Shown here piece by piece: positions 43,324-51,477 of a DNA stretch of 64,000 nucleotides (its first letter is position 1; each line of letters opens with the position of its first letter). A model generated the notes under the pieces. The model did not search any database and was not told where the DNA came from. It was given only the letters and a program-made list of their open reading frames with translations. The translations under genes and the position numbers were made by a program. Source of the DNA: an uncultured Pelagibacteraceae bacterium (GTDB taxonomy: Bacteria > Pseudomonadota > Alphaproteobacteria > Pelagibacterales > Pelagibacteraceae); NCBI GenBank assembly GCA_902580505.1, contig CACHLB010000001.1, forward strand, positions 117,324 to 181,323, in the 5' to 3' direction.

Positions 43324-44379
43324 TCAAAAGCAAACAATATGATCAATATGAATGGGTCTTTTTATACCAAATTTTTCATCAACTTCATGTTGATGAATAT
43401 GATGAGAATGCACAAAAACTGGTATTAATTTATTACTTAATGTTTTTAATGTATAAATAAAATTTGAACCTCTGAATTTTCTATCTACTACTTCAAGTTT
43501 GAGATTGCTCGCATCATCATGTTGTAAGTCTTCTGGCTGTATTAAAAGTTTTACTTTAGATCCTATTGGGAACGGTCTTGCAAAATTTCCTGTGATTGTT
43601 CCTAAATCCTCGTTTTCAAGACTTTTTGGACTAGTAACTTCAGCTGGTATTAAAGTTCCTCTATTTAAAAAATTAACTACCTCTACTGAATTTGGTAAAT
43701 GATAAACATTATATGGATCATCATATTGCTTTAATTCACCATCTAATATTATTCCACATTTACTGCCTAGATAAAAAGCTTCATAAGAGTCGTGTGTTAC
43801 AATTATTGTAGTTATTTTAGAATTTGTTAAAATTTGTTTTAATTCAACTTGAATTTCCTCCTTAAAACTTTGATCTACATTAGATAATGGCTCATCAAGC
43901 ATTAATAAATCAGGTTGAGAAACTAAAGATCTTGCTAGAGATGCTCTTTGGGCTTCGCCAGCACTTATCTCATGCGGAAATTTATTTAATATTTTGTTTA
44001 AGTTTAAAAAATTAATTACTTCTTTAGTTTGTATTTTTTTATCATCTTTCACTCTATCTGAGCCAAGATTAATATTTTTTTCTATATTGTAATGAGGAAA
44101 TAAGCTGTTCTCTTGAAATGATAGAGCAATATTACGATTTTCTGGTTCGATATGAATATTTTCAGAAGAAATTGTTCTGCCTTTTAGATTAATTTTACCT
44201 TTATTAATTTTTTCTAAACCTGCAATAGTTCTTAATATTGTGGTTTTACCTATGCCAGATGGACCAAGTAAACATACAATTTCACCTTCATTTTCAATTT
44301 TTAAAGAAACATTATTAACTTTATTTTTCCCGCCAGCTGCAAAAGATACATTTTCAATTTCAAAAAAATTATTAGCCAT
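43324..44379 (-). CDS. Ferric-iron ABC transporter ATP-binding protein
   Basis: 351-aa nucleotide-binding subunit (FbpC/AfuC type). Walker A GPSGIGKTT near residues 38-46, Q-loop SFQENSLFPHY, signature SAGEAQRASLARSL (about 140-153), Walker B LLMLDEPLSN and the switch His in IIVTHDSYEA. A C-terminal regulatory domain (about 235-351) ends with a His cluster HSHHIHQHE that might sense metal. The start overlaps the permease stop (TAATG). Confidence 0.93.
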   Translation of the reverse strand: MANNFFEIENVSFAAGGKNKVNNVSLKIENEGEIVCLLGPSGIGKTTILRTIAGLEKINKGKINLKGRTISSENIHIEPENRNIALSFQENSLFPHYNIEKNINLGSDRVKDDKKIQTKEVINFLNLNKILNKFPHEISAGEAQRASLARSLVSQPDLLMLDEPLSNVDQSFKEEIQVELKQILTNSKITTIIVTHDSYEAFYLGSKCGIILDGELKQYDDPYNVYHLPNSVEVVNFLNRGTLIPAEVTSPKSLENEDLGTITGNFARPFPIGSKVKLLIQPEDLQHDDASNLKLEVVDRKFRGSNFIYTLKTLSNKLIPVFVHSHHIHQHEVDEKFGIKRPIHIDHIVCF

Positions 44380-45989
44380 TAGTCTTTCAAAATAAATTTA
44401 GACGTAATCAAAATAAATGTACTTGCAATTAATATCAAGAATAATGATGGAACTGCTGCAGCTTCTAAGAGATCTTGAGATGCAAAAATATATGCTGTTG
44501 TAGCAAATGTTTCAAAGTTAAATGGTCTCAATATCAAAGTTATAGGTAATTCTTTTATTACTTCTATAGTAATCAATATCCCTATAAGAAAAACAGAATT
44601 TTTTAAATAAGGAACATGAATTCCTAAAAAGGTTTTTATTTTCGAGTAACCAAGAAGATAAGAACTTTCATCAATTGACCTATTTATTCTTTCATAACCA
44701 GTTTTCAAACCGTTATAAGCTAATGAATAAAATCTGATAAAATAAACTATTACTAAACCAAAAATAGATCCTATAAATACTCTCTTTATAGAATTAAATT
44801 CAAAGGCTTTTATAAAAGTATTATCAAACCAAGCAATAAAAGTGATGAATGCTACAGCTAAAATTACACCAGGGATTGCATAACCAGTAATAGAAAATGT
44901 TGTAAGATAATTTAAGAATTTACTTTTAGTTACTCTGTTTCCATAATTTGAAATAAAAGAAAAAATTACTAGAACAACACTTGATAAAAATACCAGGTAA
45001 ATTGTGTTTATAAATAATTGAAAAGTATTTAAATCAAATAAATTTTTTGGAAAAATTATTGTCCAATACAACATTTGTAAAACAGGGAATAAAAAACTGA
45101 CTAAAAAAACTAAAAAACAAAATCCGAATGCTAAAAAACCTTTTGAAAAGTTTAATTTAATTTTCTTCTTTTCTTTGATTCCTCCCTTAACTGGAGAGTG
45201 ATATTGAGCTTTTTTTCTTGAGATATTCTCAATAAAAAAAAGTCCTAGAATAAATAATAGTAAAAAAAATGAGAGTTGATTTGCAAAAGCTAAATCATCA
45301 AAAGATATCCATGAATCATATATTCCAGTAGTAAGAGTTGCTATTCCAAAAAATGATACTGCTCCAAAATCTGATAATGTTTCCATAGCAACTAATGCTA
45401 AACCCGCAACTATAGCTGGTCTTGCAGATGGTAAAATGATTTTAAAGAAAGATTTATATTTTGAAAAACCTAGATTTTGTCCTAATTCTATTAAATTTTG
45501 AGACTGATAATGAAAAGATGCTCTAGTTAAAACGTAAACATATCCAAATAGTGAAAAAGAAATAGATAAAATAGCACCAAGCATACCATCAAATTTTGGA
45601 ATGGATTGATTATATTCACCAGGTCCAAATAAAGATTTCAATATTGAGTATAGTGTTCCAAAGTTTTCAAAAAAAGCAGTTAATGAATAAGCATAAATGT
45701 AAGCAGGTACTGCAAAAGATAATATTAAAGCCCATTTAAAAAATTTAACGCCTGGAAAATCATAAAATGAAACTACATATGCACTGCCAACACCTAAGAA
45801 TAATGTAAGAACTAAAACTCCTAAAAGTAATATTAAGGAATTATAAATATATTCAATTAAAAATGTATTTTTTAAAATATCAAAGTAATTAGTTGTTTCT
45901 TGGAAGAAACTTGCAAACACAGTTAAAATTGGAATTGCAACAACAAATGAAACTAAAAATGAAGAAAGGTACCAGGAATTAAATTTCAT
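44379..45989 (-). CDS. Ferric-iron ABC transporter permease
   Basis: 536-aa fused-type permease (FbpB/AfuB) with two six-helix halves. Each has an EAA loop for the ATPase: ELGQNLGFSKYKSFFKIILPSARPA (about 172-196) and ESSYLLGYSKIKTFLGIHVPYLKN in the second half. It lies downstream of the binding protein, separated by the small cysteine-rich gene and a strong hairpin. Confidence 0.94.
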   Translation of the reverse strand: MKFNSWYLSSFLVSFVVAIPILTVFASFFQETTNYFDILKNTFLIEYIYNSLILLLGVLVLTLFLGVGSAYVVSFYDFPGVKFFKWALILSFAVPAYIYAYSLTAFFENFGTLYSILKSLFGPGEYNQSIPKFDGMLGAILSISFSLFGYVYVLTRASFHYQSQNLIELGQNLGFSKYKSFFKIILPSARPAIVAGLALVAMETLSDFGAVSFFGIATLTTGIYDSWISFDDLAFANQLSFFLLLFILGLFFIENISRKKAQYHSPVKGGIKEKKKIKLNFSKGFLAFGFCFLVFLVSFLFPVLQMLYWTIIFPKNLFDLNTFQLFINTIYLVFLSSVVLVIFSFISNYGNRVTKSKFLNYLTTFSITGYAIPGVILAVAFITFIAWFDNTFIKAFEFNSIKRVFIGSIFGLVIVYFIRFYSLAYNGLKTGYERINRSIDESSYLLGYSKIKTFLGIHVPYLKNSVFLIGILITIEVIKELPITLILRPFNFETFATTAYIFASQDLLEAAAVPSLFLILIASTFILITSKFILKD

Positions 45990-46025
45990 ATATTATAATC
46001 CGCCTTATAATCATGAAAATCAAAA

Positions 46026-46059
46026 GTGCCCATGGCTTAGGAGACCAAACCATAGGCAC
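46026..46059 (-). terminator. Intercistronic terminator-like hairpin before the iron permease gene
   Basis: On the minus strand GTGCCTATGG pairs with CCATGGGCAC over 10 bp. The single non-Watson-Crick position is a G-T wobble on this strand but an A-C mismatch on the other, which marks the minus strand as the functional one. A T-rich stretch (TTTTGATTTTC) follows. It probably limits read-through from the binding protein and the small cysteine protein into permease and ATPase genes. Confidence 0.75.
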
Positions 46060-46072
46060 AAACTTTAGAAAA

Positions 46073-46246
46073 TCAAAAATTAAATACTTTTAGGATATGC
46101 GGAACCTCCTTAGTTTTAATTTCAGACAATTTTCTATTATTTACACGTTTATTGATTTTTTCACACTCCGAAGCACATGCAGGACATGCTTTGGAAGATT
46201 TATTATAATCAACTTCCGTAGTAAATTTTTTTTTAACAGCTATCAT
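46073..46246 (-). CDS. Small cysteine-rich protein in the iron-transport operon (57 aa)
   Basis: Below the length limit of the ORF track. The ATG directly follows the stop codon of the ferric-binding protein gene (TAAATG), and the frame reads 57 residues. The core ACPACASECEKINKR (about 20-34) contains a CxxCxxxC pattern able to bind iron, zinc or a cluster. The N-terminus is Lys-rich and there is no signal peptide or membrane segment, so it is predicted cytoplasmic. Position between binding protein and permease, ahead of the intercistronic hairpin, predicts expression with the binding protein. I do not recognise a family. Confidence 0.65.
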   Translation of the reverse strand: MIAVKKKFTTEVDYNKSSKACPACASECEKINKRVNNRKLSEIKTKEVPHILKVFNF

Positions 46247-47269
46247 TTACTTCCAACCTGCAGCCAACATTACTTCTAATGCATCTGCTTGTTTTGCACC
46301 GTATGACTTAACACTTGTTTTAGTATCCATTACAAAGTTCATCTCTTTGCCTGGAACTAAATCATTAGGTGTTACACCACTGATCATTGGATACTCAAAA
46401 GTATTATTTACAATGTGATTTTGAGCCTCTGTTGATAATAAAAACTCAACTAATTTTACAGCATTAGCTTTGTTTGGTGCATGTTTAAGCATACCAGCTC
46501 CACTAATATTAATGTGCGTTCCTCTATCTTGTTGATTAGGGAAAAAAGGCATTACTTTTTTTGCTGCTTCTTGTTGTTCAGCACCTTTTTTTCCAGATAA
46601 CATCAACGCATGATAGTATGTGTTTGCAACAGCAATATCAGCTTCTCCTGCAGCAACAGCCATGATTTGAGCACGGTCATTACCTTTTGGAGTTCTAGCC
46701 ATGTTTGCTACAACAGCTTTAGACCATTCTGCAGTTTTTGCTTTACCATTATTTTTAACAAGTGAAGCAACTAAAGATTGGTTATAAATGTTGTTAGATT
46801 TTCTTATTACTAATCTACCTTTCCATTTTGGATCAGCTAGACCTTCATAAGTCATACCATTAAGTTCGTTTGCATTTACTCTTTCAGGTGAATAATAAAT
46901 TATTCTTGCTCTCTTAGCTATTCCAGTCCATTTTGCAGATCTAAATTGTGCAGGTACGGCATCCTTAATAGCTTTTGACCAACCTGCATTTTGCATCATT
47001 CCTTTAGCTGCAAATGCACCTAGTCTTCCAGCATCAGCTGTGATGTATAAATCTCCAACACAGTCTGCTCCCTCTTCAGTAATTCTTTTTTGCAGGGCTT
47101 TATCTTTACCTGATACTACATTTACTTTAATTCCTGTTGCTGCTGTGAACTTTTCATATAATTGAATGTCAGAATCATAGTGTCTTGCACTAAAAATGTT
47201 GACTTCAGCTGCAATCGTAAAACTTGAAATTAAAGCAAAAAACAATGAAATTATTGTTAATTTTCTCAT
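46247..47269 (-). CDS. Ferric-iron-binding periplasmic protein
   Basis: Binding protein (340 aa) of the FbpA/AfuA/FutA group. The start at 47269 has AGGAG 5 nt upstream and a signal peptide MRKLTIISLFFALISSFTIAA; the longer ORF-track start (47338) would add residues that encode the operator region. EVNIFSARHYDSD is the usual mature N-terminus, with a Tyr in the iron site, and VANTYYHALM supplies the paired Tyr ligands near the C-terminal lobe. It heads the iron operon and is preceded by two Fur-like boxes, so it should be induced by iron limitation. Confidence 0.94.
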   Translation of the reverse strand: MRKLTIISLFFALISSFTIAAEVNIFSARHYDSDIQLYEKFTAATGIKVNVVSGKDKALQKRITEEGADCVGDLYITADAGRLGAFAAKGMMQNAGWSKAIKDAVPAQFRSAKWTGIAKRARIIYYSPERVNANELNGMTYEGLADPKWKGRLVIRKSNNIYNQSLVASLVKNNGKAKTAEWSKAVVANMARTPKGNDRAQIMAVAAGEADIAVANTYYHALMLSGKKGAEQQEAAKKVMPFFPNQQDRGTHINISGAGMLKHAPNKANAVKLVEFLLSTEAQNHIVNNTFEYPMISGVTPNDLVPGKEMNFVMDTKTSVKSYGAKQADALEVMLAAGWK

Positions 47270-47322
47270 TTTACTCCTTAAATTTATATTTATATTAAAT
47301 GTAATTTGTCCTGCAATGCGGA

Positions 47323-47337
47323 TGATAACTATTCTCA
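47323..47337. promoter_or_regulatory. Fur-like box A upstream of the ferric-binding protein gene
   Basis: TGATAACTATTCTCA matches the 7-1-7 Fur consensus TGATAATNATTATCA with two mismatches. It is 54 bp upstream of the binding-protein start and only one base from box B. Together they suggest side-by-side binding of Fur dimers over the promoter. Confidence 0.7.
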
Positions 47338-47338
47338 A

Positions 47339-47353
47339 TGAAAATGATTATCA
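47339..47353. promoter_or_regulatory. Fur-like box B upstream of the ferric-binding protein gene
   Basis: TGAAAATGATTATCA matches the 7-1-7 Fur consensus with a single mismatch. A possible minus-strand promoter (TTGATA, 17 nt, TAGTTA) overlaps both boxes, as expected for an iron-repressed promoter. Confidence 0.75.
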
Positions 47354-47380
47354 ATTGCAATATTGTCGCAATTGATAATC
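47346..47380. repeat. 13-bp perfect inverted repeat upstream of the iron operon
   Basis: GATTATCAATTGC (47346-47358) and GCAATTGATAATC (47368-47380) are exact inverted copies around a 9-bp spacer. The left arm overlaps Fur box B. It may be a second operator, or a terminator-like hairpin at the end of the upstream LysR transcript, which ends at 47415. A partial third copy of the half-site follows (TGATAATCAATCGCA). Confidence 0.75.
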
Positions 47381-47414
47381 AATCGCAATTAGTACTGTTT
47401 TTTTGATGATTTAT

Positions 47415-48305
47415 TTAAAATTCCCACTCAGAAATTTTACTGTAAAGGAAGTTCCTAAAAGCTTGAACTCTAGCAACATTTTTAAGTGATTGAGGATATA
47501 CAAAGTGCGCCTCTGTAGTTGGACCTTGAACGCTTGGTAAAACTTTAACAATATTAGGTTGTTTGACAGTTAAATAATCTGGTATTGCAGCTAATCCTAC
47601 CCCGCTTTGAACAGCTAATAGTAAACCATAAACACTATTCACTTTCATTACAGTTTTTCTTTTTTTATTATCTTTCATTCCAAGTTTTAATGCCCAATCT
47701 GGATTATAAACAGGAGATGGAGCCCCTCTACCAAATGAAATAAAGTTGTGCTTATTTAAGTCATTAACTGTTTTAGGATATCCATGTTTTTCTAGGTATT
47801 TTGGTGATCCGTAAATGTGATAATTGATATCTATAAGCTTTTTTTGAATGTAATTAAGTTGTTTTGGTCTTCTCATAAATATTCCAATATCTGCTTGTCT
47901 AGTGCTTAAATCTAGCTCTCTATCATCAAATATTAGTTCAACTTCAATTTCGGGATTTAATTGCATAAATTCTTGTATTCTTGGTGTCAGCCAAGTTGTT
48001 CCAAAACTAACAACGGTTGTTACTGATAGTTTTCCTGAAGGTTTGTGTTTTTTATCTCCTAAAGTTGTTTCTACCTCTTTTAATTTGGAGATAACTTCAT
48101 GAGCTGTTTTAAATACATATTCACCATTCTCAGTTAATGTTAATCCCCTAGCGTGACGTTCAAATAATTTAACTTTTAAATCCTCTTCTAAGGATTGAAT
48201 TTGTCTACTAATTGCAGATTGGCTAAGGTTTAGAATAACAGTTGCGCTTGTAAAACTGCCTGCCTCAGCGACTGCATGAAATATCTTTAATTTATCCCAA
48301 TCCAT
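47415..48305 (-). CDS. LysR family transcriptional regulator
   Basis: 296-aa regulator with an N-terminal winged helix-turn-helix (MDWDKLKIFHAVAEAGSFTSAT; recognition helix in LNLSQSAISRQIQSLEEDL, about 26-44) and a periplasmic-binding-like effector domain from about residue 90. Its ATG overlaps the stop codon of the acuI-like gene (TAATG), so it is cotranscribed with it. Target and effector are unknown; autoregulation or control of the acrylyl-CoA reductase gene is plausible. Confidence 0.93.
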   Translation of the reverse strand: MDWDKLKIFHAVAEAGSFTSATVILNLSQSAISRQIQSLEEDLKVKLFERHARGLTLTENGEYVFKTAHEVISKLKEVETTLGDKKHKPSGKLSVTTVVSFGTTWLTPRIQEFMQLNPEIEVELIFDDRELDLSTRQADIGIFMRRPKQLNYIQKKLIDINYHIYGSPKYLEKHGYPKTVNDLNKHNFISFGRGAPSPVYNPDWALKLGMKDNKKRKTVMKVNSVYGLLLAVQSGVGLAAIPDYLTVKQPNIVKVLPSVQGPTTEAHFVYPQSLKNVARVQAFRNFLYSKISEWEF

Positions 48306-49306
48306 TATTTATTTACATCCACTACTATTTTATGTTTTAAATTTCCTTTTAATATATCGGGATAGACATTTAATAATTCATCTAATCCAATAGTATTTAC
48401 AGATTTTTCTAAAATATTAAAATCTAGCAAAGCAGGAAATTCTCCCCAGACAAACTCTTTTCTTTTTTTACTAATATTAACCGAGTCTACTCCCCATAAT
48501 TTAACTGCTCTTAATATAAATGGAATTACTGATGTATTTAATTTATTGCCACTAGCATTTCCACATATGGCAACAATTCCTTTTGGTTTAGTTTGAGCTA
48601 TTGCATTAGATAAAATGTTACCACCCACGGTATCTACAACTCCATCCCATGTTCCTTTATCTATTAATCTTGCTTCACCCTCAAATTCTTTACGATCTAT
48701 AACGTTTTTTGCACCAAGTTCTTTTAAGTAATCTGCTTTATCTGGTTTACCAGTTATAGCTGTTACATTAATTCCCATCTTAGCAAGAACCATTACTGCT
48801 ACCATACCAACACCCCCCGTAGAACCTGTTACCAATACATCGTTTACTTTTGATTGCATCAATAGTTCCTCTCTTGCTTTAACTGCAAAGGCACATAACA
48901 AACCTGTAAGACCAGCAGTTCCCAGAATCATAGCTTGTTTATTTGTCATATCCTCAGGTGTTTTTGTAATATGATCCTTTTTAACTTTTGCGTATTGAGA
49001 ATATCCACCATCGAAAAGTTCACCTGCTCTACAACCTGTTAATATAACTCTGTCTCCTTCTTTAAATTCTTCACCATCACCTTGTGCAACAGTTCCAGAA
49101 AAATCAATGCCAGGTATTCTTGGATATTCTTTTACTAATTTGCCACCATCTTTAAGTATCATTGCATCTTTCCAATTAAGATCAGAATAATCTATCTTAA
49201 CAAGCACCTCCCCATCTTTAAAATGGTCTAAACTTAATTCTTTAACTTCTCTTGTAAAATTTTCGTTCCGATTGTTTATTACAACTGCTTTAAATGAGTC
49301 CGCCAT
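48305..49306 (-). CDS. acuI: Acrylyl-CoA reductase AcuI-like (MDR family, YhdH type)
   Basis: 333-aa zinc-independent medium-chain reductase that reduces acryloyl-CoA to propionyl-CoA with NADPH. SDLNWKDAMILKDGGKLVKEYPRIPGIDFSGTV (about 41-73, quoted in part: NWKDAMILKDG and RIPGIDFSGTV) and the nucleotide loop VTGSTGGVGMVAV (about 159-171) match YhdH/AcuI. In marine bacteria AcuI detoxifies acryloyl-CoA arising from dimethylsulfoniopropionate breakdown. No other DMSP gene is adjacent, so the role rests on family assignment. Confidence 0.87.
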   Translation of the reverse strand: MADSFKAVVINNRNENFTREVKELSLDHFKDGEVLVKIDYSDLNWKDAMILKDGGKLVKEYPRIPGIDFSGTVAQGDGEEFKEGDRVILTGCRAGELFDGGYSQYAKVKKDHITKTPEDMTNKQAMILGTAGLTGLLCAFAVKAREELLMQSKVNDVLVTGSTGGVGMVAVMVLAKMGINVTAITGKPDKADYLKELGAKNVIDRKEFEGEARLIDKGTWDGVVDTVGGNILSNAIAQTKPKGIVAICGNASGNKLNTSVIPFILRAVKLWGVDSVNISKKRKEFVWGEFPALLDFNILEKSVNTIGLDELLNVYPDILKGNLKHKIVVDVNK

Positions 49307-49321
49307 GTTTATTAGTAAATA

Positions 49322-49924
49322 TTATTTTGCAATAAATCGCAAATATCTATTTTGATAACTTAAATCGTCCTTAAACTGTCCAAGATAAAAATTTGTAACT
49401 GTGGTAGCTTGCTCTTTTTTTATACCTCTCATAGTCATACACTGATGAGTTGAATCTATTGTTACCGCAACTCCTTTTGCATCCAACGACTCCATTAAAG
49501 TATTAGCGATCTGAACAGTTAATCTTTCTTGTGTTTGTAATCTTTTAGAAAATACTTCTACTACTCTTGCTATTTTACTTAATCCTACAACTCTTTGATT
49601 TGGAATATATGCTACATGAGCAATTCCTATAATTGGTGCCATGTGATGTTCGCAATGACTTTGTACTGAAATATTTTTTTGAACAACCATATCACTATAC
49701 CCTTCAACATCACCAAATGTTTTGTCTAAAACTGCTTTTGGATCTTCTTTGTAGCCTTTGAAATATTCTTTAAATGCTTTTGTAACTCTTTTTGGAGTTT
49801 CCAATAAACCTTCTCTAGTAGGATCTTCACCTAGCCATTTAAGGATTTTGACAAAAGCTTCTTCAGCTTCTTTATCAGTTACTTCATTAATTTTTTTTTC
49901 GTTTTCGTTTTTTACTAATTTCAT
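49322..49924 (-). CDS. folE: GTP cyclohydrolase I
   Basis: First enzyme of folate (and pteridine) synthesis, 200 aa. Zinc and catalytic residues are visible in QSHCEHHMAPIIG (Cys and His of the metal site) and STHQCMTMRGIKK (second Cys). EDPTREGLLETPKRV and the C-terminal QNRYLRFIAK-like tail are also typical. It is first in a run with acuI and lysR. It is divergent from hisI with 57 bp between starts. Confidence 0.96.
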   Translation of the reverse strand: MKLVKNENEKKINEVTDKEAEEAFVKILKWLGEDPTREGLLETPKRVTKAFKEYFKGYKEDPKAVLDKTFGDVEGYSDMVVQKNISVQSHCEHHMAPIIGIAHVAYIPNQRVVGLSKIARVVEVFSKRLQTQERLTVQIANTLMESLDAKGVAVTIDSTHQCMTMRGIKKEQATTVTNFYLGQFKDDLSYQNRYLRFIAK

Positions 49925-49981
49925 GACGTGCTTTTATATATATAAAACCTTAATTTTAAAATATTTATTATATTTATTATT

Positions 49982-50470
49982 ATGTTAGATAATTCCACAT
50001 ATATGTTTAAAAAAAGAGAAAATGTAGCAGAAATAGAAGAAGGCAAGCTTTTATCTCCTAAATTCGACAATGATGGATTGATTCCAGTCATTACAACATG
50101 CTCAAAAACAAAAGAAATATTAATGCATGGGTATATGAATGTCGAAGCTTTCAAGTTAACTATTGAAACTAAAGAAGCTCACTACTGGAGTAGATCAAGA
50201 AAATCAATTTGGCATAAAGGAAAAACAAGTGGATTTGTTCAAAAAGTAAAAGAGATTCGAATTGATGATGATCAAGATGCTGTATGGATGACTGTAGATA
50301 TTGGCGAGGGTGCTAGTTGCCATGTTGGGTACAGATCCTGTTTTTATAGATCTGTCCCTTTGGGTAAAATTGATAATGCAAGACAAATTGAAATGAAATT
50401 TGAAGAAGAAGAAAAAAAATTTGACCCAGAAGTTGTTTATAAGGGTCAACCAAACCCAACAAAAATTTAA
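49982..50470 (+). CDS. hisI: Phosphoribosyl-AMP cyclohydrolase-like protein (HisI)
   Basis: 162-aa protein of the HisI family (third step of histidine synthesis). Substrate region HGYMNVEAF and HYWSRSRKSIWHKG, metal region IDDDQDAV and CHVGYRSCFYR. The canonical DCDxD motif reads DDDQD, so the first of the three zinc-ligand Cys is Asp96 here; the other two (Cys113, Cys120) remain. The protein is longer than many HisI at the N-terminus. It is not in a his operon but beside a 2OG-oxygenase-like gene. Assignment to the family is firm; activity is slightly less so. Confidence 0.88.
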   Translation: MLDNSTYMFKKRENVAEIEEGKLLSPKFDNDGLIPVITTCSKTKEILMHGYMNVEAFKLTIETKEAHYWSRSRKSIWHKGKTSGFVQKVKEIRIDDDQDAVWMTVDIGEGASCHVGYRSCFYRSVPLGKIDNARQIEMKFEEEEKKFDPEVVYKGQPNPTKI

Positions 50471-50471
50471 T

Positions 50472-51110
50472 ATGGAAATAAAAGGCTTAAGAATTAAACC
50501 GTTCGGCCCATCAATTTTCAAAGTATCAATACCAAATCCTTTAATAAAAGTATTAAATGATTATGTAGACGATGTAGTTATAAATAAAAAAAAATCCTCA
50601 GAATTAGATTATGGAAATAGTTTAGTTGGCGATGTAACACAAGAATTTAAATTAGATAGTGAATTTGTTAAATCTTGCGGTTGGAGTAAATTTTTAGAAG
50701 TTTGTGCTGCTAAGTGGATTGAGTTAGAAACTGAAAAAAAAATAACTCAATTTAAAATTTTAGAAAGTTGGATCGTAAGACAATTTGAGAATGAGTATAA
50801 TCCTATTCATTGGCATGGAGGACATATATCTGGAGCCGGCTTTTTAAAAGTCCCAGAAACTTTGGGAGACTGGAAACAAAAAAAAGAAAATCATAATTAT
50901 GCTGGAGGAAATTTAGAATTAGTGCATGGATCTTTACAATTTACATCTAAATCGAAATTTGAAATTGTGCCTAAAGTAGGCGATTTTTATTTTTTCCCTA
51001 ATTATTTAATGCATACAGTTTATCCCTTTAAAAATTCAAATGAAGAGAGAAGGTCAATATCTTTTAACGCTAAAATTGATAATAGTATTTACAATGTCTA
51101 TGAAGGGTAA
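50472..51110 (+). CDS. 2-Oxoglutarate/Fe(II) oxygenase-like protein
   Basis: 212 aa from the ATG at 50472, one base after the hisI stop; the track's start at 50400 lies inside hisI. NPIHWHGGHISGAGFLKVPE offers the first iron ligands (His in HWHGGH), and YLMHTVYPF followed by ERRSISFNAKI gives the distal His and the Arg expected to bind 2-oxoglutarate. This is the pattern of the uncharacterised bacterial and phage 2OG-Fe(II) oxygenases (TIGR02466-like). Substrate is unknown. Confidence 0.78.
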   Translation: MEIKGLRIKPFGPSIFKVSIPNPLIKVLNDYVDDVVINKKKSSELDYGNSLVGDVTQEFKLDSEFVKSCGWSKFLEVCAAKWIELETEKKITQFKILESWIVRQFENEYNPIHWHGGHISGAGFLKVPETLGDWKQKKENHNYAGGNLELVHGSLQFTSKSKFEIVPKVGDFYFFPNYLMHTVYPFKNSNEERRSISFNAKIDNSIYNVYEG

Positions 51111-51477
51111 AGTTCAAAAAAACGTTTTAGATGAAAACTTGGAGTTATGCTCTAATGATCCATTAACAGGATGGTACAGAGATGGATGTTGTAATACAGA
51201 TGAAAATGATCATGGTGTCCACACTGTTTGTGCAAAAGTAAATACTGAATTTTTAGAATGGTGTAAAGAAGCGGGGAATGATCTAATTACACCTCATCCT
51301 GAGTTTGGTTTTCCAGGTTTGAAAGATGGTGATAGTTGGTGTGTGTGTGCAGGCTGGTATGCTAGAGCTTTAGAAGCGGGAAAAGGATGTCCTATTTATT
51401 TAAAAAAAACTCACAAAAACACTTTGAAACTTATTCCAATTGAAACTTTAAAAAAGTTCGCAATCGATATATCTTAA
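51094..51477 (+). CDS. DUF2237 family protein
   Basis: About 127 aa from the ATG at 51094, overlapping the end of the previous gene; a second ATG at 51100 is equally possible. The core is the DUF2237 pattern: CSNDPLTGWYRDGCCNT, HTVCAKVNTEFLEW and SWCVCAGWYARALEAG. Seven conserved Cys residues suggest metal binding or redox chemistry, but no function is established. It ends one base before the convergent ETF-QO gene. Confidence 0.9.
   Translation: MSMKGKVQKNVLDENLELCSNDPLTGWYRDGCCNTDENDHGVHTVCAKVNTEFLEWCKEAGNDLITPHPEFGFPGLKDGDSWCVCAGWYARALEAGKGCPIYLKKTHKNTLKLIPIETLKKFAIDIS

Noticed and set aside
43324-43500. His cluster at the C-terminus of the iron ATPase as a new metal sensor
   Set aside because: Iron-type ABC ATPases of alphaproteobacteria commonly have a His-containing segment near this position, so I do not treat it as novel.
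47359-47400. CRISPR-like or satellite repeat around the AATTGC/GCAATT motifs
   Set aside because: The copies are inverted and confined to about 50 bp at a promoter, which fits operators and not an array. No repeat-spacer pattern occurs anywhere in the window.
50204-50521. 105-aa minus-strand ORF opposite hisI and the oxygenase-like gene
   Set aside because: It spans the junction of two real plus-strand genes and is rich in Phe from antisense lysine codons.
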